Below the pieces are notes generated by a model. It was not told the DNA's origin and searched no databases. It saw only the letters and a list, made by a program, of their open reading frames with translations. Positions 54,781 through 63,539 of a DNA stretch of 64,000 bases are shown here, in pieces (positions within the stretch are counted from its first letter, which is position 1; the number at the start of each line of letters is the position of its first letter). Origin of the DNA: Simplicispira suum. Its GTDB lineage: Bacteria; Pseudomonadota; Gammaproteobacteria; Burkholderiales; Burkholderiaceae_C. The DNA lies in assembly GCF_003008595.1 (NCBI RefSeq), contig NZ_CP027669.1, positions 434,001-498,000 of the forward strand, read 5' to 3'. Made by a program: the position numbers and the translations under genes.

Positions 54781-55149
54781 ATGAGCAATACGAGCAACTA
54801 CTGGATTCCAGCGGGCGACCTGTCAGAAGGGCAGGCGTTGCTGCTGGCTGTCCCGTCGAAGGCCAAGCCAGACCCGAAGGTGTATCCGATGCTTCTAGCG
54901 GAGAAGCTGCAAGACCTGATCGACCAGGACGAAAAGGCGGCGCAATCAGCACTGGAAATGTCGCAGGAGCATCTGCCGGCGCTGTATCAGATCGCGCAGG
55001 ATCAACCGCCGAAGTGGTGGGGCACGAGCCTGACGAACAGCGACTCAATGCACAGTCTTTTGTCCCACCTCGATTGGTCGAAGCCGGGCAAGGTGCAACC
55101 TCTCCCGCAGCAAGACAGCCTGCGAAGCCTGCTGGAACAACTGCCGTAG
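54781..55149 (+). CDS. Hypothetical soluble protein
   Basis: 122 aa, GGGAGA upstream of the ATG. The sequence is well behaved (WIPAGDLSEGQALLLAVPSKAKPDPKVYPMLLAEKLQDLIDQDEKAAQ in part), mildly acidic, with no membrane segment and no motif I recognise. It sits between the HNH gene and the convergent replication block. Confidence 0.55.
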   Translation: MSNTSNYWIPAGDLSEGQALLLAVPSKAKPDPKVYPMLLAEKLQDLIDQDEKAAQSALEMSQEHLPALYQIAQDQPPKWWGTSLTNSDSMHSLLSHLDWSKPGKVQPLPQQDSLRSLLEQLP

Positions 55150-55216
55150 CAGATCAGCCAGCAACGGCGGGCAATGAGTTTCAGGCGATCTACGACTCGC
55201 GCATTTCGCGCAAGGA

Positions 55217-55684
55217 TCACAGTGGTATCGAATGCGCTCCCGGGCAGCGCTGCAACAGCATAACCATGTCACGAGCCAGGCCCGCATCGCCGGAACGAAC
55301 AGCAACGCCAGCCATGCACCAGTTGCCACAGCGCCAGGGGGTAGCGCCTTGCAAGTGGCGGCACTCCAAGCACAGCCGACGGTCGTCGTCCTCACGGTCA
55401 CGGGTCACCAGCCTATCGGCCAGCTTCTCAGCTTGGGCTTCGTCGGCACCACGCCGCACGAACAGCGCCGCGCGCCGGTTGAACAACGCTATCTCGCTGG
55501 TGTTCCAGGCGCTGCTGTGCGGCCAGCAATAGCTGTCGGGGTCGAGGGCTGCATCGTTCGCGGCAGGCTGCGACTTTTGCGACTCTGCGACTTTTGTCCC
55601 TACCTGCACCTCGAAAGTCGCAGAAGTCGCAGAAGTCGCAGGGGGGTAAGAGCGCGCCAGCAGGGTTTGAGGGTCAAACCACAT
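55217..55684 (-). CDS. Zinc-finger protein after the primase gene
   Basis: 155 aa. The C-terminal half ALFVRRGADEAQAEKLADRLVTRDREDDDRRLCLECRHLQG, WRCGNW and LLQRCPG is a conserved pattern with several Cys (CLEC...CGNWC...RC) of proteins that follow phage/plasmid primases. The ATG lies in the primase C-terminus (11-bp overlap), so they are co-translated. The N-terminal part spans a hairpin of CGACTT repeats and is low-complexity (TSATSATF). Confidence 0.7.
   Translation of the reverse strand: MWFDPQTLLARSYPPATSATSATFEVQVGTKVAESQKSQPAANDAALDPDSYCWPHSSAWNTSEIALFNRRAALFVRRGADEAQAEKLADRLVTRDREDDDRRLCLECRHLQGATPWRCGNWCMAGVAVRSGDAGLARDMVMLLQRCPGAHSIPL
55569..55640. repeat. Hairpin of three TGCGACTT and three AAGTCGCA units
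   Basis: Left arm 55569-55594 and right arm 55614-55640 are near-perfect inverted copies separated by about 19 bp. Both are tandem arrays with a 9-bp-like period. It lies within the coding region of the zinc-finger gene. Confidence 0.85.
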
Positions 55685-58130
55685 GGTGATGCACCTCCCA
55701 CGCCTTGCGCGCCTTCACGCCGTCAATCTCCGTCCCTGCCGGGCATGCGGTGATGTACCCGGCCTCGACAAGCTGCTCTATCGCCGCCATCAGTCGCGCC
55801 TTGTTGCGCAGTTGCGCAGGGCCAGCGTTGAGAACATCGCGGGTTCGGAATTTGCGCATGCCTCGCGCGTGTAGCCAGTGCGACAGCGCCTCGGCATCCT
55901 GCACAGACTGCGGTACAGCAGCTGCGCCACGAATGCGCAGCGCCTCGGCCAGATACCACTGGATCAGCACGAGGCCGCGCGCCAGGTGGTCAGCAGTAAT
56001 TTCGCTGGTGCCCATGCCGCCCTCAATTGCAGCCAGTACGCCAGCAATGCGGCAGGCGTTTTCTACCGCCTTTGCGGTGCGGTCGCGCAGCTCGCTCAGG
56101 TCGTTCCCGGTCGCCATCAATGTTTCGAACTGGTTGCCCGCTTGCAGCGCCAATTGACCGGCCTCAGCCGACAGCGGCAGTTCCAGGGGATCAAGTTCTT
56201 GCGGGTTTTTCTCCGACGTGCGCGGCTCACTCTCCAGCAGGCCAGACAGCACGGCAAACATCCGTTTGAGCTCGGGTCGTGCCCCTGCCCACTCGAATGC
56301 ATCAGCGTGCCGCGTGCCGATAGTGGACGCGGGCCACGCCACCAGACAGCGCGCCAGCAGCCCCTGTCCATTGGCCAGCCGGTCGGACAAGAGTTTGACC
56401 ATCACGTTCCCTTGCGCCAGCTGGTGCAAGGCCATGCGCCGCCCGTACAGGATGCCCACGCCATCGCCAGCACGCACGCGGTCAAAAGGTGCGCCGTCCC
56501 ACATCTTTGACCAGCGCGTGATGGTCTTGAGGAAGTTGTCGCCGTTCAGCGCATGCCCACCAATGAGTAGCCCGCCTTCGTCGCTGAAAAGCGCCACGCT
56601 CGGCTGCGCCATTGCCAGCAGCTTGTAGAGCCCTTCAGCCGTCGGGTCGGTCACAAACCGCAATGGCGCAATGGGTGCAACAGGCTTGTCTCCGACGGCT
56701 GCAACCGCATCGCGTATCTGCTCGGCGGTGGCCGTGCCTTTCTTGCCCTGGGTGGCAGCGGTGCGCGCCGCCTCGGTGGCCTTGCCCCATGCAGCCATAT
56801 CGGCCTCATGACGATCCATATCCTCCTGATAGGCGGCCATGGCGGTTTTTTCATGGGCTTTTGCCGCTCCGAGAACTACATCGTCAACCGCGCTCTTGCG
56901 CTCGCCAGACTCGCCCACGGTCAGCAGGAAGAGCGATAGCGGCTTGCGCTGGCCCCATGGCAGTTGCACATCAAAATGCGCTTGCGCGGCCAGACTGGCA
57001 GCGGCCAGCACAGACTGGCAGCACAGCGCCATTGGTGCTTTGACCACTTCGTGAAGAGCTCGCGCAGCGCCACCCAGCACGTCGCCCAGCGCGTCAACAG
57101 GGTATGCCTCGCCAGGTGGCAGCGGCGCGCGCAGCGGCTCGGGTGCAGTGGTGGCCGGGTCTATGTCGATACCGTGGGCCACGTCCTCCAATGGCGGAAA
57201 AACGGGATCAGCCACCACGGCCACAGCCGCATCAAAGCACGCCTGCATAGCCCCCAGGCCGGCCCGCTGGTGCAAGTCGTTGAAGTCGGTTTCTGCCTCG
57301 TTGCGCTGCTCGCCAAAGTTAGGTTTTGTCAGGTAGCCACCTACGGCCCTTGCCGCCTCAGTGGCCTTGGTGATGCCCGGATTTCCGTCGGTAAATGCAT
57401 CATCGTCAGCCGCCAGGATCAGGCGCAGCTTGGGGTACTTGCTGTGCAGTGCCTGGGCCACTTCCCGTAGATTGCCAGCGTTGAAAGCCACGGCAACGGC
57501 ATCGCCGGTAGCCTCATGGATAGATGCGCCCGTAGCGAAACCCTCGCATACGATCAGCACGCCCTTGGGCTTGCCAATCGAGTAATACAGGCCGGTGCGC
57601 CGTCCTCCAAGCAATCCCTTCTTGTCCTTGAAGTTCGCTGGGTTGATGCGCTCGATGTTCCACAGCTTGCCGTTTGTGTCGCGCATGGGGACGATCAGAA
57701 AACCATCCGGCTCAACCCTTGTTCCGTGGGCATGCACGCCCTTTTTTGCCAGATACGGATGATCCGCCGGGGCAGGTAGCGCAGCCTCCCAGCGCTGCGC
57801 CGCCGCCGTCGCTGCATCGTGCTGGCGCTGGGTCTTGTCGGCTTCGCGCTGCTGTGCAATGGCCTGCATGCGTTGCAGGTGGGCGCTGCGCTCGGCTGGT
57901 GTCATTGACTTGGTGTCTTTGCTGCACCAGGTTTTTGATATCCCACTGCGCCAGCAACCATATGCGCCCGCCGGAACGTCGCCATCGTCGTGCAGTACGT
58001 ACCAGCCCGATTGATCCATGCGCTTGCCGTTGGTGCTGAATCGGTACAGCGTGCCGTCGCCGTGGATCACCTCGGGTACTGGCAAGCGATCGCCTGCAAT
58101 GGCTTGTTGGAATTGTTCGGATGCGATCAC
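55674..58130 (-). CDS. Toprim/DUF3987 primase-helicase of island type
   Basis: 818 aa from GTG 58130, overlapping the preceding gene by 4 bp. N-terminal part resembles the zinc/primase region of plasmid primases (GWYVLHDDGDVPAGAYGCW). A Toprim-like segment follows: VLIVCEGFATGASIHEATGDAVAVAFNAGNL and LILAADDDAFTDGNPG (about 190-270), with catalytic Glu and Asp. The C-terminal 450 residues are DUF3987 (PVDALGDVLGGAARALHEVVKAPMALCCQSVLAAASLAAQ, SLFLLTVGESGERKSA). Probably primes and unwinds DNA for island replication. Confidence 0.85.
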   Translation of the reverse strand: MIASEQFQQAIAGDRLPVPEVIHGDGTLYRFSTNGKRMDQSGWYVLHDDGDVPAGAYGCWRSGISKTWCSKDTKSMTPAERSAHLQRMQAIAQQREADKTQRQHDAATAAAQRWEAALPAPADHPYLAKKGVHAHGTRVEPDGFLIVPMRDTNGKLWNIERINPANFKDKKGLLGGRRTGLYYSIGKPKGVLIVCEGFATGASIHEATGDAVAVAFNAGNLREVAQALHSKYPKLRLILAADDDAFTDGNPGITKATEAARAVGGYLTKPNFGEQRNEAETDFNDLHQRAGLGAMQACFDAAVAVVADPVFPPLEDVAHGIDIDPATTAPEPLRAPLPPGEAYPVDALGDVLGGAARALHEVVKAPMALCCQSVLAAASLAAQAHFDVQLPWGQRKPLSLFLLTVGESGERKSAVDDVVLGAAKAHEKTAMAAYQEDMDRHEADMAAWGKATEAARTAATQGKKGTATAEQIRDAVAAVGDKPVAPIAPLRFVTDPTAEGLYKLLAMAQPSVALFSDEGGLLIGGHALNGDNFLKTITRWSKMWDGAPFDRVRAGDGVGILYGRRMALHQLAQGNVMVKLLSDRLANGQGLLARCLVAWPASTIGTRHADAFEWAGARPELKRMFAVLSGLLESEPRTSEKNPQELDPLELPLSAEAGQLALQAGNQFETLMATGNDLSELRDRTAKAVENACRIAGVLAAIEGGMGTSEITADHLARGLVLIQWYLAEALRIRGAAAVPQSVQDAEALSHWLHARGMRKFRTRDVLNAGPAQLRNKARLMAAIEQLVEAGYITACPAGTEIDGVKARKAWEVHHHVV

Positions 58131-58372
58131 AGCCGCCCCCCGATCTGCGCCAGAAACAGCGCGGCATCGTGCAAGTTGGGCAGGTAGCGCACCAGCCCCC
58201 AGCGCTCGGCCCAATAGGTGGTTGTGCCGTCCGGGGAAGTGACGTGGTTCAGGTGATGCCCGCGCTGTGCGAATGCAGCTTGCAGGGCGGTAAAATCAGC
58301 GCCGTCCGATTTCTGAATAGCGCCCTTGGAGCCTGCCAGCTCCGGGGCGTTTTTGTTTGGGGGCTGCTTCAT
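58127..58372 (-). CDS. Small protein upstream of the primase
   Basis: 81 aa, translation-coupled to the primase (GTGA overlap). TALQAAFAQRGHHLNHVTSPDGTTTYWAERWGLVRYLPNLHDAALFLAQIGG is a compact fold commonly beside such primases; function unknown. Confidence 0.65.
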   Translation of the reverse strand: MKQPPNKNAPELAGSKGAIQKSDGADFTALQAAFAQRGHHLNHVTSPDGTTTYWAERWGLVRYLPNLHDAALFLAQIGGRL

Positions 58373-58382
58373 ATTCGCCCCC

Positions 58383-58631
58383 TCAAACCGTCGCCAGTTG
58401 GTCTATCCGCTTGGCATGCAGGCGGTTCACCAGCTCGCGGATTTCACCATCGGACTGCCCCGCGATGCGGGCGCGAACAATGGCTTTCACCTCATAGTCA
58501 GGCCAGGCTTTTGCACGCTGCCCGATGGCTACGGGCCGGGTGAAAAGCCCCGCCCGGATGGCGTTGTAAATGCTGGTGTTGCTGCGGTCGCCTGTTTCAG
58601 CCTTGCAGGCGTCGATTCTCCAAAGTGCCAT
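58383..58631 (-). CDS. AlpA-like excisionase/transcription regulator
   Basis: 82 aa from MALWRIDACK. The pattern RSNTSIYNAIRAGLFTRPVAIGQRAKAWPDYEVKAIVRARIAG is an AlpA-type winged HTH (like SxSxIYxxIxxGxFPxPVxLGxRAVAW). In P4-type elements AlpA activates int or helps excision. An AGGA site precedes the ATG. First gene of the primase operon. Confidence 0.82.
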   Translation of the reverse strand: MALWRIDACKAETGDRSNTSIYNAIRAGLFTRPVAIGQRAKAWPDYEVKAIVRARIAGQSDGEIRELVNRLHAKRIDQLATV

Positions 58632-58732
58632 TGCTGCCCATCCTTTCACGGCATTGGTTGCCGGTGTTGCGATGGGTAGCAGTTTGGTTTTTGGGGCTTG
58701 CTATTTGAAGCCTGTCAGCCCGTGGGCCGAAA

Positions 58733-58792
58733 GGTGTGCCGGTAGGGCCAACAGTTTGCCGGTAGCGCCTACGGTGTGCCGGCAGAGCGTAG
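58733..58792. repeat. Three 20-bp direct repeats (iteron-like)
   Basis: TGCCGGTAG, TGCCGGTAG and TGCCGGCAG start at 58737, 58757 and 58777, exactly 20 bp apart, within longer units of the form rGTkTGCCGGyAGnGC. They lie between the AlpA gene and the next upstream gene, at the position expected for a replication origin or operator. Confidence 0.85.
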
Positions 58793-59293
58793 TTTTTTCC
58801 ACTGGCCTACCCAGTCGCGCACGGTGCGGAACCTGCAGGGAACAAGTTTTCCGGCCATTTTCTCCGCAGCATCATCCATGCTAGTGCAGGTGCTGAAATT
58901 GGCATCAAGCCAGGCGAAAACTTCCTGCTTCATGGCGCGGTTTTCATTGTGACGTGCATTAACTCCACGCTTGGAAAGGCTTTTTTCCCCTGCCTTGAAC
59001 ACCTTGGGAAGCAGGTTAATCAGCTTGCTTTGCTGCTCTTTCAGAGTTTCATTTAGCTGCCGCTCAGCTTCCAAGAGCGTCACGCTTTCTCGGGCAGTTT
59101 GGATTGACTGTTCAAGCGCCGAAAATGCCTCGCTTCGGTATGCCGCTGTGGTCTCGGCGTACCGCAAAAGCAGCTTCGTCACCGCGAGTTCGCGTACAAG
59201 ATCTTCATGATTTGGCTTGCCCGCGTTGATCGCTGCAATTTCTGCCGCCACTTCTTTTCTTACCGCATCAAAGTCTTCGTCTTTCTGAGCCAT
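58769..59293 (-). CDS. Coiled-coil island protein
   Basis: 174 aa, highly charged. A long helix (SALEQSIQTARESVTLLEAERQLNETLKEQQSKLINLL) should form a coiled coil; the C-terminal part VFAWLDANFSTCTSMDDAAEKMAGKLVPCRFRTVRDWVGQW looks like an HTH. Perhaps a replication or regulatory factor. The stop lies inside the iteron-like repeats. Unknown. Confidence 0.65.
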   Translation of the reverse strand: MAQKDEDFDAVRKEVAAEIAAINAGKPNHEDLVRELAVTKLLLRYAETTAAYRSEAFSALEQSIQTARESVTLLEAERQLNETLKEQQSKLINLLPKVFKAGEKSLSKRGVNARHNENRAMKQEVFAWLDANFSTCTSMDDAAEKMAGKLVPCRFRTVRDWVGQWKKLRSAGTP

Positions 59294-59393
59294 CGCGCTC
59301 CCTGTCTCTCACGCCCCAAAAAGAAGCCAGCGCCGCCGGGTCAGGGTGTCCCGGTTGTTCCCCGTCGGGTAAGGCGTGGCGTCAAACTGTTGT

Positions 59394-60632
59394 CTATGCC
59401 CGCTTGAGTTGCACCACGTCAGCACCAGCGGCCAGCTTGTCCAGATAGTCCGCCCAGCGCTGCATCATGGTCTGGCGCTGCTTCAGGTAGGTGGTGCGGT
59501 TGTAGGCGCGCCCGTTCGCATCGCGCACGGAATGGGCCAATTGCGCCTCGATCACCAGCGGATCACATTCCAGCCGTTCAGCCAGCATGGTGCGTGCCGT
59601 TGCCCGGAACCCGTGCCAGGTCTGAATGTCGGGCGTGTAGCCCATGGATATCAGCGCCGTGCGTACTGAGTTTTCGGATATGGGCTTGCTGCGCTGGCGC
59701 TCGCCGGGGAACACCAGCCCGGTTGATTCGGTGTAGGGCTTCAAGACTTCGAGAATCTGCACGGCCTGGGTGGGCAGGGGGACAAGGTGGGGCTGCCCGT
59801 TTTCCTTGCCGTCCTTGGTGCGCTTCATCCGCGCAGAGGGGAGCGTCCACAGCGCCGCCTCCAGGTCGATTTCTGCCCAGCTCGCGCCGCGTAGTTCGCC
59901 GGGGCGCTGGAACAACAGGGGGGCCAACCGCAGCGCTGCCCGCACCACGGGGCCACCCTTGTAGCCTTTGATGGCGCGCAGCAACTCGCCCAGCCGCTCG
60001 GGATCGGTGATAGCAGCGAAGTGCGTTCCCCGGTAGGGGGCCAATGCGCCTTTCAGGTCGCCGGTAATGTCCCGGTTCACTCTGCCCGTCGCCACCCCGT
60101 AGCGCCATACTTGCCGCGCCAGCATCAGGCCCCGGTCGGCAGTCTCTACAGCGCCGCGTTCCTCGATCTTGCGCAGCGTCGCCAGCAGTTCCACGGGCTC
60201 GATATCGGCCAGCCGCCGATCCCCCAGCCAGGGGAACAGGTCACGCTCAAACTGGCGCTTTGCCCGCACTGCATGGGCTTCGCTCCAATGGGGTTCCTGC
60301 TTTTCGTACCACTCCAGGGCCACTACTTTGAAGCTGTCGCCTGCCGGGTTCATCGCCTTGAGCTTTTCCACCTTGCGGGCCTGTATGGGGTCGGTGCCCT
60401 CTGCCTTTTGCAGCTTTGCCGCATCCCGCGCCCGCCTTGCCGCCGTCAAGCCTACGGCTGGATAGCTGCCCAGCGCCAGCCGGGTTTCCTTGCCGTCACG
60501 GTAGATTTTCTGGAACCAGCGCTTGGAACCCGCAGGACTAATTTCCAGGTACAGCCCCGCGCTATCGGTCAGGCGCTCCCGCTTCTTGTCTGGTGGGCAG
60601 GTGGCATTGCGGCATTGGGCGTCTGTCAGCAT
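59394..60632 (-). CDS. P4-type tyrosine integrase
   Basis: 412 aa. N-terminal DUF4102 arm-binding domain (SAGLYLEISPAGSKRWFQKIYRDGKETRLALGSYPAVGL), core-binding domain (about 100-190), catalytic domain with Arg in LFQRPGELRGASW, HGFRAT (His-xx-Arg), LAHSV and the Tyr nucleophile in TTYLKQRQ. It recombines the element into the 3' end of ssrA, 206 bp away. TGTTCCCCG repeats flank its start. The open frame is intact, so it may be active. Confidence 0.95.
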   Translation of the reverse strand: MLTDAQCRNATCPPDKKRERLTDSAGLYLEISPAGSKRWFQKIYRDGKETRLALGSYPAVGLTAARRARDAAKLQKAEGTDPIQARKVEKLKAMNPAGDSFKVVALEWYEKQEPHWSEAHAVRAKRQFERDLFPWLGDRRLADIEPVELLATLRKIEERGAVETADRGLMLARQVWRYGVATGRVNRDITGDLKGALAPYRGTHFAAITDPERLGELLRAIKGYKGGPVVRAALRLAPLLFQRPGELRGASWAEIDLEAALWTLPSARMKRTKDGKENGQPHLVPLPTQAVQILEVLKPYTESTGLVFPGERQRSKPISENSVRTALISMGYTPDIQTWHGFRATARTMLAERLECDPLVIEAQLAHSVRDANGRAYNRTTYLKQRQTMMQRWADYLDKLAAGADVVQLKRA

Positions 60633-60647
60633 CGGGGTTCCCTGGGG

Positions 60648-60724
60648 TGTTCCCCGGCCTTGGCGGGGCAGTTGTTCCCCGCCTACCGGGGTAAATTGGG
60701 TTTTGTTCCCCGATATGTTCCCCG
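60648..60724. repeat. TGTTCCCCG cluster between the integrase and ssrA
   Basis: Copies at 60648, 60673 and the pair at 60702-60724 (one mismatch from the pair at 51554). A further copy lies at 59356 just after the integrase stop side. Spacing suits integrase arm sites or an operator of int. Confidence 0.65.
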
Positions 60725-60792
60725 CTCACGGTTTGGCTGTCAATGGTTGCCCTTGTCTGTTCCTGCTGCGTAAGTGCCTGATTTACCAATGA

Positions 60793-60829
60793 AAAAGGCC
60801 GCCAGGTGGTGTTCCTTGGCGGCCTTTGT
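60793..60829 (-). terminator. Terminator of ssrA
   Basis: AAAGGCCGCCA and TGGCGGCCTTT form a stem that follows the tmRNA 3' end by about 10 bp; T tracts on both sides. It is on the island side of the attachment site. Confidence 0.8.
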
Positions 60830-60838
60830 TTTGATGGA

Positions 60839-61226
60839 TGGTGGAGCTGGCGGGAATTGAACCCGCGTCCGCAAGCCTTTACCGGGCAGATCTACATGTT
60901 TAGCGGTCTGATTTAAGTCTCGCCACCGGTATCGCGCAGTCGCACGCTATACCGGCCGCCAGTACCCTATTGTCTCGTCCCAACCCAAGGTACCCGGATC
61001 AGAACCAGCCCATGTAATTATCCTTGCAGCCGGGAGGCACCGATTGCTCGATACCCCCTTGCCCAGCCCATCGGCCAACTGTTGCAAGGCTCACTGGCAA
61101 TTAAGCAGCGAGTGCGAAACGTTCGTCGTTTGCAGTTAGTTTTTTTGAATGCAGATTTACGAGCGCCAATCAAGCTCGACATGCACCACGCCGATTCCGA
61201 ACCCACGTCGAAACCAGGGCAGCCCC
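60839..61226 (-). ncRNA. ssrA: tmRNA (transfer-messenger RNA)
   Basis: 388 nt with CCA encoded. The 5' end GGGGCUG pairs with CAGCUCC ahead of ACCA at the 3' end, making the acceptor stem; the T-arm reads GCGGGTTCAATTCCCGC. The 5' part GGTTTCGACGTGGG is the conserved tmRNA opening. The tag frame on the minus strand (61133-61101) codes ANDERFALAA then TAA, the betaproteobacterial tag. It rescues stalled ribosomes with SmpB. The 3' half is the integration site of the island; the tRNA-like part remains complete. ssrA lies head to tail 8 bp after gph. Confidence 0.97.
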
Positions 61227-61233
61227 AAGCACC

Positions 61234-61905
61234 CTATATTAAGCGTGAAGACAAAAATTGCAAGAGCTGCATGGGCGAATTAATTTCTGCGTCGGCACGC
61301 CAGGCTTTGACCGAGGCTTCGGAGCCCAGATAGCCGTAGTTGGCAGCTACAGTGGCCATGCCTGCTGCACGACCCGCCACGATATCGCGCTCGTCGTCAC
61401 CCACATAAATGCATTTTTCAGGGGCAATACCTAAGCGCCGCGCAGCCTCGAACAAGGGCTCAGGATGCGGCTTTGCATGTGGTGTTGTGTCACCGCTGAT
61501 AGCTACTGCACATTTGGCGAAGACCGGCAGGGCGCGCAGGAGAGGCTCCGTGAAACGCGCCGCCTTGTTGGTCACGATACCCCAAGGAAGGCCGCGCGTC
61601 TCGAGGGCGGCCAACAGGTCCGCTACTTCGTCAAATGCAGCCGCGTGGTCAAACATGCAGGCTGCGTAGTTTGCAAAAAACTCTTCGCGCAGCGGATCGA
61701 AGCCGGGATCGCCGGGCGCAATGCCAAAAGCGACGCCCAACATGCCGCGCGCGCCGGCACCCGCCATCGCGCGGTAATCGGTCAGCGGACGGGGCGGCAG
61801 CCCGCGGTCGGTCCGCATTTTGTCGGCGGCACGGCCCAGATCGGTCGCACTATCCACAAGGGTCCCGTCCAGATCAAACAGGACGGCGCGGCTGCCTTCA
61901 AACAT
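61234..61905 (-). CDS. gph: Phosphoglycolate phosphatase
   Basis: 223 aa. HAD phosphatase: nucleophile Asp in [16 protein letters not shown], Ser/Thr motif IVTNKAA, Lys in HAKPHPEPL, acidic motif [12 protein letters not shown]. Dephosphorylates 2-phosphoglycolate from DNA repair or oxygenation. It overlaps ubiG by 8 bp, the usual ubiG-gph pair of betaproteobacteria. Confidence 0.93.
   Translation of the reverse strand: MFEGSRAVLFDLDGTLVDSATDLGRAADKMRTDRGLPPRPLTDYRAMAGAGARGMLGVAFGIAPGDPGFDPLREEFFANYAACMFDHAAAFDEVADLLAALETRGLPWGIVTNKAARFTEPLLRALPVFAKCAVAISGDTTPHAKPHPEPLFEAARRLGIAPEKCIYVGDDERDIVAGRAAGMATVAANYGYLGSEASVKAWRADAEINSPMQLLQFLSSRLI
61236..61263 (-). promoter_or_regulatory. Likely ssrA promoter inside the gph 3' end
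   Basis: On the minus strand TTGCAA at 61263-61258, then 16 bp, then TAATAT at 61241-61236, 9 bp before the tmRNA 5' end at 61226 (an alternative -10, TATAGG, is 3 bp nearer). Confidence 0.45.
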
Positions 61906-62617
61906 TCGAGGGCAGTCGCTGCGCCGCCACCAGGTAGTTCACGCTGGTGTTCTGGCTGAGCCAATAGCGTCCGGTGAGCGGGTTGTGCTCCAAGCCCCTC
62001 GTATGGGCAATTTCCAGTCCGGCGCCGCGGCAGCTTTGCGCCAGTTCGCTGGGGCGGATGAGTCGCGCGTATTCATGGGTACCGCGGGGCAATAGCCTCA
62101 ACACGTATTCGGCCCCCAGAATGGCAAATGCAAACGCCTTGGCATTGCGGTTGATGGTGGAGAAAAACACCCAACCACCTGGACGCACCAATTCGGCGCA
62201 CGCGCGCACGATGGAGTCCGGGTTGGGGACATGCTCCAGCATTTCCATACAGGTGACGGTATCGAAGCCTGCCGGTTGCTCCTGCGCCAGGGCCTCAGCA
62301 CTGATCTCGCGGTAACTCACTTGCGGGGTCTGGGCTTCGAGAGCGTGCAACTGGGCAACCTTGAGTGACTTGGTGGCCAGGTCAATGCCCAGCACCTGGG
62401 CACCCTTGCGCGCCATGGCGTCCGCAAGAATGCCACCGCCGCATCCCACGTCAAGCACCTGCTTGCCCGCCAAGGGGGCGATGGAATCGATCCAGGCCAA
62501 GCGCAAGGGGTTGATTTCATGCAGCGGGCGAAATTCGCTCTCTTTGTCCCACCAGCGATGAGCCAGGTCGGAAAACTTGGCCAGTTCGGCAGGATCCACG
62601 TTGGCGGTAGTCGTCAT
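61898..62617 (-). CDS. ubiG: Ubiquinone biosynthesis O-methyltransferase UbiG
   Basis: 239 aa from [14 protein letters not shown] motif [16 protein letters not shown], UbiG hallmarks [26 protein letters not shown] and [17 protein letters not shown]. It methylates two hydroxyls in ubiquinone synthesis. First gene of ubiG-gph. The longer upstream frame runs through the ompA terminator and is rejected. Confidence 0.96.
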   Translation of the reverse strand: MTTTANVDPAELAKFSDLAHRWWDKESEFRPLHEINPLRLAWIDSIAPLAGKQVLDVGCGGGILADAMARKGAQVLGIDLATKSLKVAQLHALEAQTPQVSYREISAEALAQEQPAGFDTVTCMEMLEHVPNPDSIVRACAELVRPGGWVFFSTINRNAKAFAFAILGAEYVLRLLPRGTHEYARLIRPSELAQSCRGAGLEIAHTRGLEHNPLTGRYWLSQNTSVNYLVAAQRLPSNV

Positions 62618-62656
62618 TTTTCGTCGCTCGATGGCAAAGTCACAAAGGCAAAGCGC

Positions 62657-62687
62657 CATGAAAAAAGCCCCGTCGCCGGGGCTTTTT
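62657..62687 (-). terminator. Terminator after the OmpA-family gene
   Basis: AAAGCCCCG and CGGGGCTTT stem with T runs on both sides, 17 bp past the ompA-like stop and ahead of ubiG. Confidence 0.88.
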
Positions 62688-62703
62688 AGCAAGCAATCAG
62701 GGA

Positions 62704-63345
62704 TTACTTGGAAGAGCGGGTACCCACTACTTCGATTTCCACGCGGCGGTTCTTGGCACGGCCTTCGCGGGTCTTGTTGTCGGCGACAGGCTGCTTCTCG
62801 CCCTTGCCTTCGGTGTAGACGCGGTTCTTTTCGATGCCCTTGGCGACCAAGTAGGCCTTCACAGCTTCAGCGCGACGAATCGACAGCTTCTGGTTGTAGG
62901 CGTCGGTACCAATGGAGTCGGTGTGGCCGACGGCAATGATCACTTCAAGGTTGATACCCTGGACCTTGGAGACCAGATCGTCGAGCTTGGCCTTGCCGGC
63001 GGGCTTGAGAACCGACTTGTCAAAGTCGAAGAACGCGTCGGCGGCGTAGGTCACCTTGCTCGAAGCTGCTACTGCGGGAGCGGGCTTGGGAGCCGGTGCG
63101 GGAGCAGCTGCAGGAGCAGGTGCCGGTGCGGGAGCTGCAGCTACAGGAGCTGCCAAAGCGCCGTCGCAACCAGGAGCTGCGGTAGCAGGGGTCCAGGCGG
63201 CATCGCGCCAGCACAATTCGTTGGTACCGTTCTTCCAGACGAGTTCGTTGGTACCGTTCTTCCAGTTGTCAACAGTCTGGGCACCAGCGGCGGTAGCAAG
63301 CGCTGCAGAGGCCAACAACATCGCCACTTTGTTCAGTTTATTCAT
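62704..63345 (-). CDS. OmpA-family outer-membrane protein
   Basis: 213 aa from MNKLNKVAM with AGGAG 6 bp upstream. Signal peptide ends [10 protein letters not shown] short tandem [20 protein letters not shown] unit is followed by an Ala/Pro linker and the peptidoglycan-binding OmpA C-domain: [24 protein letters not shown] and [27 protein letters not shown]. No N-terminal barrel, so it tethers the envelope as a Pal/OmpA-like anchor. Typical gene ahead of gyrA, transcribed divergently. Confidence 0.93.
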   Translation of the reverse strand: MNKLNKVAMLLASAALATAAGAQTVDNWKNGTNELVWKNGTNELCWRDAAWTPATAAPGCDGALAAPVAAAPAPAPAPAAAPAPAPKPAPAVAASSKVTYAADAFFDFDKSVLKPAGKAKLDDLVSKVQGINLEVIIAVGHTDSIGTDAYNQKLSIRRAEAVKAYLVAKGIEKNRVYTEGKGEKQPVADNKTREGRAKNRRVEIEVVGTRSSK

Positions 63346-63539
63346 GGTTCTCCTCTTGGGGGCAAAGGCCGCAGCAGCGCTGCGAATCAAGGACGTCATT
63401 CGGTGACCATCACCAAAAACGTTGATCAGATTGTGCCATACGTAACAGCGCCAAGCGATCCAGGCGAAGGGTCAGATCGTAGGACAAAAGCGCTTGAACC
63501 CCCAAATGTTGCTCTGCAGCTACAAAGCCTTGCGCCTAA

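Larger units (their letters stand above)
48250..60838. mobile_element. Integrated genetic island next to ssrA (composite, partly decayed)
   Basis: Everything between the cyclase gene and the 3' end of tmRNA is accessory: a P4-type integrase reading away from ssrA, phage/plasmid replication genes, AlpA-like regulator, HNH nuclease, toxin-antitoxin, a serine recombinase remnant. The right end abuts the encoded CCA of ssrA, a classic attachment site. The left end is not fixed: no copy of the ssrA 3' sequence is visible near 48.2-51.6 kb. TGTTCCCCG repeats near 51.55 and 60.7 kb hint that the active unit is 51.5-60.84 kb and that 48.3-51.2 kb is an older insertion. No core-type palindromic repeat occurs inside. 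Confidence 0.75.

Noticed and set aside
55014..55532. Plus-strand open frame after the 122-aa hypothetical gene
   Set aside because: Opposite to the conserved zinc-finger gene and partly overlapping the upstream gene; no start site.
61480..61515. TGATAGCT-like stretch in gph as another palindromic repeat copy
   Set aside because: It encodes the conserved HAD segment and lacks the hairpin arms.
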